From positions 5,686 through 69,685 of the forward strand of contig CALCYT010000026.1 in NCBI GenBank assembly GCA_937906455.1: a stretch of 64,000 bases of DNA. The letters run 5' to 3'. The stretch's first letter is position 1; every line of letters starts with the position of its first letter. Shown here in pieces: positions 57,817-64,000 of the stretch. The DNA comes from an uncultured Bacteroidales bacterium (GTDB lineage: Bacteria > Bacteroidota > Bacteroidia > Bacteroidales > F082). The notes below the pieces were generated by a model. It had not been told where the DNA came from, did not search any database, and saw only the letters and a program-made list of their open reading frames with translations. The position numbers were made by a program, and so were the translations under genes.

Positions 57817-59543
57817 ATCCCACCAAACTCACACCGTTACAGATTGCAGAGCAAAGACACGCTGCAAGAACGCCTGAATATATTGCCGAAATCACCAAAA
57901 AAGCTCAAGCAAGACAGGATGCTATCAATATGGCAAAGCGTTCTTTGGGTGATTTCAGCGGTTTTGATGACAGCTACACCTCTACCCTATCAGATGCCTA
58001 CAAACACGCCAACTGGGACGTTGTACGCAAAGAGGCTGCCAAATTGGAGCAAATCAAAAAGGACATCATCAAAGCTGCTAATGATGTCATGTCATTACTT
58101 GATGGCATATCAGATGTTGACACGGCCATCATCAAGAAAGCACTTGCAGACGGCAAGCTGCATCAGATTATGACCGAAAAGGACAATTTAATAAACATCA
58201 AGACCGAAATAGAATCGCTAACTTACCTTGATGACCCGATAGTTGCCGCCAAACAATTCTCAATGGCTGATGCCAAAAGTGTCAATGCGGCTGTTGAAAA
58301 GAAACTTGACGGCTGGTCAAGCCTATCATTGGCAGACCAAAAGAAAAAGCTGGAGTTTGAAATAAGCTGGGTTGAGGATAACAAAAAATATGCAACATGG
58401 GAAATAGCTCAAAACGCATATAAGAAATGCTTATCAGTTGTCAATGAAAAGATAACAATAGAGAACCTTAATGCTCAAAAGGCAGCTCTTAATGGCTTCA
58501 AGACCCATTCTTCGGTGTATCACCAGCTTATTAAGGACTTTGATGATGCAATGTCGGCAAAAGACTACACAAAAGCCGAAACACTCATCAATCAGGCAAC
58601 AGCGAAAAAGGATGAACTGACACAAAAAGCGTTGCTTAAACCTGCCAAACTCACCAATGAGCAAATCAAGCAGATATTGTCTGATGTCAAAGCCAATAAA
58701 AACGATTTTGATGATGCGTTTATCCAACAGTTAGAAGATGCCGTTGCAAACAAGCATTGGAAAGATGCAAGGGCTTTGGCAGAAAAAGCACAAGACAAAT
58801 TAAGCCCATTCGTCAATTCCGCATATACTGATGAAAGGAAAAACAATGCTGTATGGGATAAAGGCGACGGCTCATTGGCTGCAAAGACATTACGTGATTC
58901 TGCAAGTCACGATTGGTTAGCAGCCTTTGACGAAGAACGTGACAGGATATATGAGTACACACGCCACTATTGCAATATCAACGAACCATTGACAATGAGG
59001 CGATATTCAGGCAGTCAGACAAAAGATGAATTTTTAGACCGTGTTGCAAAGATTGAATCGTATATTGACAGGTCATCATTGCCTTGTGACATGTGGTTTC
59101 AAAGAGGTGAAGGCGGTGGCATCAGGGTTATTGAATCACTTTTGCGCTTTGCTGGCGAAAAGGTGTCATTTAAAGATATTGTTGCAGACCCTCAATGCTT
59201 GGTTGGAAAGACATTACATCAGGGTGGTTTCATGTCCGCTGGCAGTCAAAAAGGCAAGGGATTTAGCGGCGAAGTTATATTAAACATATACGCACCAAAA
59301 GGCACGAAAGCAACGTATGCAGAGCCTTTTAGTGCGTACGGCAATGGCGATGGACGCAGCTGGGATGGTCACAAAGAATTTTCATCATTTAGCAAAGAAC
59401 ATGAAACGTTGTTCCAGCGAGGCACTAAAATGAGAGTGACCAAAGTTGAATGCAGATATGGTCAATATTATATTGACGTTGAGATTATTTGTCAAGAACT
59501 GAAAGATTTGAGTTACGTACCTGATAGCTACATAGGTTATTAA
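57801..59543 (+). CDS. ADP-ribosyltransferase toxin tip with helical repeats (phage head-protein type), 5' truncated
   Basis: A 580-codon frame opening at a TTG inside R7. The beginning (LTPLQIAEQRHAARTPEYIA) is a phage head-protein linker. Then come four helical repeats of the type DDAYKHGDWD / FDDAMSAKDYTKAETLINQA / LEDAVANKHWKDARALAEKA (residues about 50-330). The last 200 residues form an R-S-E class ADP-ribosyltransferase: Arg near 398 in LTMRRYSG, the Ser motif GGFMSAGS near 476, and Glu-x-Glu in KEHETLF near 533. So the target would be Arg-type ADP-ribosylation. Because R7's own transcript would start after the TTG, the first usable ATG is at 57930. The ADP-ribosylglycohydrolase gene downstream fits immunity. 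Confidence 0.8.
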   Translation: MHWKQYPTKLTPLQIAEQRHAARTPEYIAEITKKAQARQDAINMAKRSLGDFSGFDDSYTSTLSDAYKHANWDVVRKEAAKLEQIKKDIIKAANDVMSLLDGISDVDTAIIKKALADGKLHQIMTEKDNLINIKTEIESLTYLDDPIVAAKQFSMADAKSVNAAVEKKLDGWSSLSLADQKKKLEFEISWVEDNKKYATWEIAQNAYKKCLSVVNEKITIENLNAQKAALNGFKTHSSVYHQLIKDFDDAMSAKDYTKAETLINQATAKKDELTQKALLKPAKLTNEQIKQILSDVKANKNDFDDAFIQQLEDAVANKHWKDARALAEKAQDKLSPFVNSAYTDERKNNAVWDKGDGSLAAKTLRDSASHDWLAAFDEERDRIYEYTRHYCNINEPLTMRRYSGSQTKDEFLDRVAKIESYIDRSSLPCDMWFQRGEGGGIRVIESLLRFAGEKVSFKDIVADPQCLVGKTLHQGGFMSAGSQKGKGFSGEVILNIYAPKGTKATYAEPFSAYGNGDGRSWDGHKEFSSFSKEHETLFQRGTKMRVTKVECRYGQYYIDVEIICQELKDLSYVPDSYIGY

Positions 59544-59899
59544 TCTTTTGCGCCCTCAGATGGCAGCTTATCTTTCTCATAATGGTCGCTTGCAATCTCA
59601 AGGTATTCTTCAATCAATGCGTAAAACTTTGATATAGTGGATTTTATATCGAAAGCCGTTTTACCCCATGATGTGAACATTACTGTTACAAGGTTGTTGG
59701 GGATACCTGGATATGATTTACCACCCACCCTGTAATAATATGATGCCTCACCACCTGCGACACCATCTGATGTCACATATACACGTTCCATATCCCAAAA
59801 CCAATCATTAGGATATACATCATAAGGACACTCTTTTTTTCCATTATAATACCTGCAATTTTTCAGCAGTTCTTTCTGTTTATCAGTTAATTTTTCCAT
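59540..59899 (-). CDS. Hypothetical protein between toxin and immunity genes
   Basis: A 119-residue soluble protein: LTDKQKELLKNCRYYNGKKE at the start with a Cys-rich PYDVYPNDWFWDMERVYVTS, and a C-terminal helix. I do not recognise it. Its stop overlaps the convergent toxin stop by 4 bases and it lies 2 bases after the glycohydrolase stop, so the two minus genes form an operon. It could be a second immunity protein or a chaperone for the toxin. Confidence 0.65.
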   Translation of the reverse strand: MEKLTDKQKELLKNCRYYNGKKECPYDVYPNDWFWDMERVYVTSDGVAGGEASYYYRVGGKSYPGIPNNLVTVMFTSWGKTAFDIKSTISKFYALIEEYLEIASDHYEKDKLPSEGAKD

Positions 59900-59901
59900 A
59901 T

Positions 59902-60687
59902 TTAATGTGTTTCAATCATGTTGTAAAATCTATCTATTATTTGTCTAAACTCATTCGGCAAATAAGACATTGCCATTTGTTTCAGGTTATCCGGCACACC
60001 ATAATAGGCTTCAGCTATACCGCCTGTTATAGCCGCCAATGTATCACTGTCACCGCCCAATGATACGGCGTTTCTGATGGCATCCTCAAAGTCGGTGCTG
60101 TCAAGGAAAGCAACAATAGCTTGTGGCACTGTACCTTGGCAGGTTTCGTTAAACATGTTGTTTGGTCTGATTTCATCACATGTTGTTTGTAAATCATAAC
60201 CATATTGGGATTGGATTACATCACGCAGTAACTCTTTGTTGTGTTCGGTTCTCGCAATGTACATGGCATGAGCCACCGACACTGCACCTTTGATGCCTTC
60301 AGGATGGTCGTGTGTTATTGATGCTGTCACTTCGGCAGTTGACAGCGTGGCAGATAGAGTGTGGTATTTCAAACCAACTGGAGACACCCTCATGGCAGCA
60401 CCGTTACCGAAACTGTAATAAGGCATCGGATTGGCATCACGCAGCCATCGTGCAAATGAGCCGCCATAACCGCCTTGTGGAAATGGGTATTTTTTACCAT
60501 AACTCTGCATGATACTAACGAGATGGCGCATGTGGCTTGATGTCATTAGCCATTCAGCCACCGCCACTGTCATGATGGTGTCGTCGGTAAACGAACATCC
60601 ATCTGAAAACAGTGGAAAATCCTTTGTCTTGATGTTGTTAAACTCATACTTTGAGCCTACTATATCGCCAATTATCGCTCCTAACAT
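59902..60687 (-). CDS. ADP-ribosylglycohydrolase (probable immunity to the ART toxin)
   Basis: A 261-residue DraG-type enzyme (PF03747). MLGAIIGDIVGSKYEF starts the fold, FTDDTIMTVAVAEWLM holds the first metal-binding Asp pair and LGGDSDTLAAITGGIAEAYY the second (Asp-x-Asp-Thr). It removes ADP-ribose from arginine or other acceptors. Next to an R-S-E transferase this is the arrangement of the Tre1/Tri1 toxin-immunity pair, in which the hydrolase reverses the modification. I start at 60687 (MLGAIIGD) instead of the GTG at 60693. TATATTTGC about 35 bases upstream is the likely -7. Confidence 0.9.
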   Translation of the reverse strand: MLGAIIGDIVGSKYEFNNIKTKDFPLFSDGCSFTDDTIMTVAVAEWLMTSSHMRHLVSIMQSYGKKYPFPQGGYGGSFARWLRDANPMPYYSFGNGAAMRVSPVGLKYHTLSATLSTAEVTASITHDHPEGIKGAVSVAHAMYIARTEHNKELLRDVIQSQYGYDLQTTCDEIRPNNMFNETCQGTVPQAIVAFLDSTDFEDAIRNAVSLGGDSDTLAAITGGIAEAYYGVPDNLKQMAMSYLPNEFRQIIDRFYNMIETH

Positions 60688-60796
60688 AAACACTTATTAC
60701 TTATTTATCAACAAATTGCAAATATACAAAATTATTCAATACCTTTGCGGTGAATTTCATGTCAGCATAAAACTCTGTGTTTTTATCTTAATGTCA

Positions 60797-63700
60797 CTTG
60801 TGAATTGCTTTCAAAATTTGTGTAAATTTGCATCGGAAACAATCTGGTCGGGTTTCGGTGTGACCAGTCATAAGTTGTGAATTGCTTTCAAAATTTGTGT
60901 AAATTTGCATCGGAAACAATATCGGGTTCCGCACAGGCACACCGAAGTTGGTTGTGAATTGCTTTCAAAATTTGTGTAAATTTGCATCGGAAACAATACC
61001 CCTCTGAAACCATTCACCGATGCCAGTGTTGTGAATTGCTTTCAAAATTTGTGTAAATTTGCATCGGAAACAATAACTTCAGCACCTGACGCTTTCCGGC
61101 TTGGGTTGTGAATTGCTTTCAAAATTTGTGTAAATTTGCATCGGAAACAATTTCTGACAGAGCTCCCTTTTCGACAGGTTGGTTGTGAATTGCTTTCAAA
61201 ATTTGTGTAAATTTGCATCGGAAACAATGCACCATCTTGTTGAGTATTGTGCTTCTCTGTTGTGAATTGCTTTCAAAATTTGTGTAAATTTGCATCGGAA
61301 ACAATGGTGCCATGTATATTGATTACAACGACCTGGTTGTGAATTGCTTTCAAAATTTGTGTAAATTTGCATCGGAAACAATTCGGGAACAACTGCGGAG
61401 ATAACTCATTCGGTTGTGAATTGCTTTCAAAATTTGTGTAAATTTGCATCGGAAACAATGATGGGCTACAAAGAAATATGGTCGCGCCTGTTGTGAATTG
61501 CTTTCAAAATTTGTGTAAATTTGCATCGGAAACAATACGAAAGAGGAGTTCATCGCACACGCCACGTTGTGAATTGCTTTCAAAATTTGTGTAAATTTGC
61601 ATCGGAAACAATTTTCGGATCCAGAAGAAGGAATTCCTCTTCGTTGTGAATTGCTTTCAAAATTTGTGTAAATTTGCATCGGAAACAATATTTTCACGGT
61701 GCAGGTCTCGCTTTCAACTGTTGTGAATTGCTTTCAAAATTTGTGTAAATTTGCATCGGAAACAATGCAGCAGAATTTTTAGAAATGGAAAAGGAAGTTG
61801 TGAATTGCTTTCAAAATTTGTGTAAATTTGCATCGGAAACAATTGGTTGCCATAAAACTTTTAAGCAATGAGTGTTGTGAATTGCTTTCAAAATTTGTGT
61901 AAATTTGCATCGGAAACAATTCGCCTTCGTGCGCAAGACAACCGACATTGTTGTGAATTGCTTTCAAAATTTGTGTAAATTTGCATCGGAAACAATCAGG
62001 GACATGCACGCAGCAACGGCGATTCTGTTGTGAATTGCTTTCAAAATTTGTGTAAATTTGCATCGGAAACAATAGTAATAGCGTGAGTATACAGTCGGGA
62101 GGTGTTGTGAATTGCTTTCAAAATTTGTGTAAATTTGCATCGGAAACAATTTAAAATATGTCGTAGTGTATGGCGAATTTGTTGTGAATTGCTTTCAAAA
62201 TTTGTGTAAATTTGCATCGGAAACAATCTTCGACCGCTGGCGTATCCCGCACGACGAGTTGTGAATTGCTTTCAAAATTTGTGTAAATTTGCATCGGAAA
62301 CAATGCTTCGCTAAGTTGCTGTGTTCTGCTGTATGTTGTGAATTGCTTTCAAAATTTGTGTAAATTTGCATCGGAAACAATGCCGTAATAGTTGCCGTTT
62401 TCATCCATGATGTTGTGAATTGCTTTCAAAATTTGTGTAAATTTGCATCGGAAACAATCTGCCTGTATGTCGTTGCCGTAACAGGCACGTTGTGAATTGC
62501 TTTCAAAATTTGTGTAAATTTGCATCGGAAACAATACTAAAGAGGAATTCATTGCACACGCCACGTTGTGAATTGCTTTCAAAATTTGTGTAAATTTGCA
62601 TCGGAAACAATCCATGTACTTCATTTCCACGATATTTTCGAGTTGTGAATTGCTTTCAAAATTTGTGTAAATTTGCATCGGAAACAATCCATTGTGCCGT
62701 TGGGATCTAAATTTGCGCGTTGTGAATTGCTTTCAAAATTTGTGTAAATTTGCATCGGAAACAATTTCCTGCTTGACGCTGTATTTGAGGCCGCGGTTGT
62801 GAATTGCTTTCAAAATTTGTGTAAATTTGCATCGGAAACAATTTTTTCCTGCACTTTCAAATGAGCGTCCAGTTGTGAATTGCTTTCAAAATTTGTGTAA
62901 ATTTGCATCGGAAACAATAGGTGATATTTTGGTTTCCACCAACCTATAGTTGTGAATTGCTTTCAAAATTTGTGTAAATTTGCATCGGAAACAATGACAT
63001 GTTTTCGCGGAATCAAGTCCCATTCGTTGTGAATTGCTTTCAAAATTTGTGTAAATTTGCATCGGAAACAATGTGCAAGTTAAGAGAATTTTGGGCATTA
63101 GAGTTGTGAATTGCTTTCAAAATTTGTGTAAATTTGCATCGGAAACAATGCCGGGCTTGTTGTCGATGGTCGTCACGGGTTGTGAATTGCTTTCAAAATT
63201 TGTGTAAATTTGCATCGGAAACAATTTTCTTTCGTAAAATGTAATTTCTTGCGTAGTTGTGAATTGCTTTCAAAATTTGTGTAAATTTGCATCGGAAACA
63301 ATTTTACTCCTACACTATCAAATTCTGTGCCTGTTGTGAATTGCTTTCAAAATTTGTGTAAATTTGCATCGGAAACAATTAAGCTTCAACTTCGGCATTT
63401 ACAGAAGGGGTTGTGAATTGCTTTCAAAATTTGTGTAAATTTGCATCGGAAACAATCTATGGCGATTATGTAGCCATCCTGGTCAGTTGTGAATTGCTTT
63501 CAAAATTTGTGTAAATTTGCATCGGAAACAATCAGCATCTATTTTCTTAATCTCAGATTTTAGTTGTGAATTGCTTTCAAAATTTGTGTAAATTTGCATC
63601 GGAAACAATAATATGGAATGGATATCTTTTTTAGTAGTAGTTGTGAATTGCTTTCAAAATTTGTGTAAATTTGCATCGGAAACAATGATGTACGCTTAGT

Positions 63701-64000
63701 ATAATAATAAGGTGTTGTTGTGAATTGCTTTCAAAATTTGTGTAAATTTGCATCGGAAACAATGCCTTTTGTACCAAATTTGATTACCCAATGTTGTGAA
63801 TTGCTTTCAAAATTTGTGTAAATTTGCATCGGAAACAATTGTTGACTTTCAACGATATAGTTAAATGTCGTTGTGAATTGCTTTCAAAATTTGTGTAAAT
63901 TTGCATCGGAAACAATACATTTAAGGTATAAGAGAAGAGTACATTGTTGTGAATTGCTTTCAAAATTTGTGTAAATTTGCATCGGAAACAATTCTCGCAG
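60797..64000 (+). CRISPR. CRISPR array, 47-bp repeat, 43 repeats seen, continues past the right edge
   Basis: Repeats begin at 60797 and then every 76 or 77 bases; the 43rd is at 63946-63992 and eight bases of the next spacer follow. The first repeat differs at base 1 (C for G); the others appear identical. 42 spacers are complete: 34 are 30 nt and 8 are 29 nt (those after repeats 11, 16, 24, 28, 32, 36, 40 and 42). The repeat starts GTTGTGAATTGCTTTC and ends GGAAACAAT; the length and ends match Bacteroidota type II-C arrays. TAAATTTGC at repeat positions 27-35 resembles a promoter. Many spacers read open in one frame, as expected for phage genes. No cas gene or tracrRNA is in the window. Confidence 0.97.

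Noticed and set aside
60797..63992. Many minus-strand ORFs of 60-115 codons starting MFPMQIYTNFESNSQ with a 77-base period
   Set aside because: They are the CRISPR repeat translated in the antisense frame and joined through spacers; not genes.

Overview
The window reads as a chromosomal segment of a Bacteroidales-type bacterium. Genes carry the Bacteroidota promoter signature (TTG, about 19 bases, then TAnnTTTGC) instead of a -35/-10 pair, most starts lack a purine-rich ribosome-binding site, and the families fit: PorQ of the type IX secretion system, DUF4831, DUF3127, DUF4199, a long NusB, EF-P, LpxD and a 47-bp CRISPR repeat of the length used by Bacteroidota type II-C systems. No cas gene, tRNA or rRNA is visible.

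Layout. 1-7.4 kb: the start of a lipoprotein binding protein that runs off the left edge, then a tight operon mutL / rhomboid / uvrB / GltS-like carrier. 7.6-15.0 kb: amino acid/butyrate fermentation genes (kamE, atoA, crt, hbd, bcd, etfB, etfA). The gaps between these genes hold a palindromic repeat, a broken rhuM and a four-helix S23 gene. 15.1-25.8 kb: SRP RNA, a DUF4199/glycosyltransferase pair, heptose genes gmhA and gmhB-like, a sodium symporter, a TPR protein and gyrA. 26-34 kb: clpC, cca, miaA, HAD, thioesterase, YgjP-like peptidase and a DUF4160/DUF2442 pair. 34-51.8 kb: a RhuM-PLD fusion, pncB, a GH20 hexosaminidase, a minus-strand block lpxD / efp / DciA-like / recF / porQ / nusB, surface-glycan genes with a flippase, and parE.

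51.8-60.8 kb is accessory and is the most unusual part. Fourteen bases after parE the first of seven isolated copies of the CRISPR repeat appears. These seven copies divide about 9 kb into blocks of 30 bp to 3 kb, and the last block abuts the regular array. Three blocks are paralogous. Each holds a conserved 260-bp element ending in a strong promoter, a short hairpin RNA ending in a terminator, an orphan C-terminal toxin tip of a phage minor-head (MuF-type) protein on the minus strand that opens exactly at the NCKC motif and has no ATG, the 3' end of a phage gene, and a small single-membrane-span protein gene with its own promoter. Two of the blocks end in the 5' end of a likely tape-measure gene, cut at the same base by the repeat. 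A fourth block is a truncated version. Two other blocks hold a HicB-HicA toxin-antitoxin module and an ADP-ribosyltransferase toxin tip followed by an ADP-ribosylglycohydrolase (probable immunity).

60.8-64.0 kb: a CRISPR array of 43 repeats (47 bp) and 42 complete spacers (34 of 30 nt, 8 of 29 nt), still running at the right edge. Every repeat carries TAAATTTGC, a good match to the local -7 element. Each repeat may therefore fire its own crRNA, as in Neisseria type II-C arrays, and the isolated copies may act as portable promoters. My reading is that the variable parts of related phages (toxin tip, tail-region accessory gene) have been collected as cassettes bounded by CRISPR repeats. The cassette structure is seen directly; the mechanism and purpose are inference.
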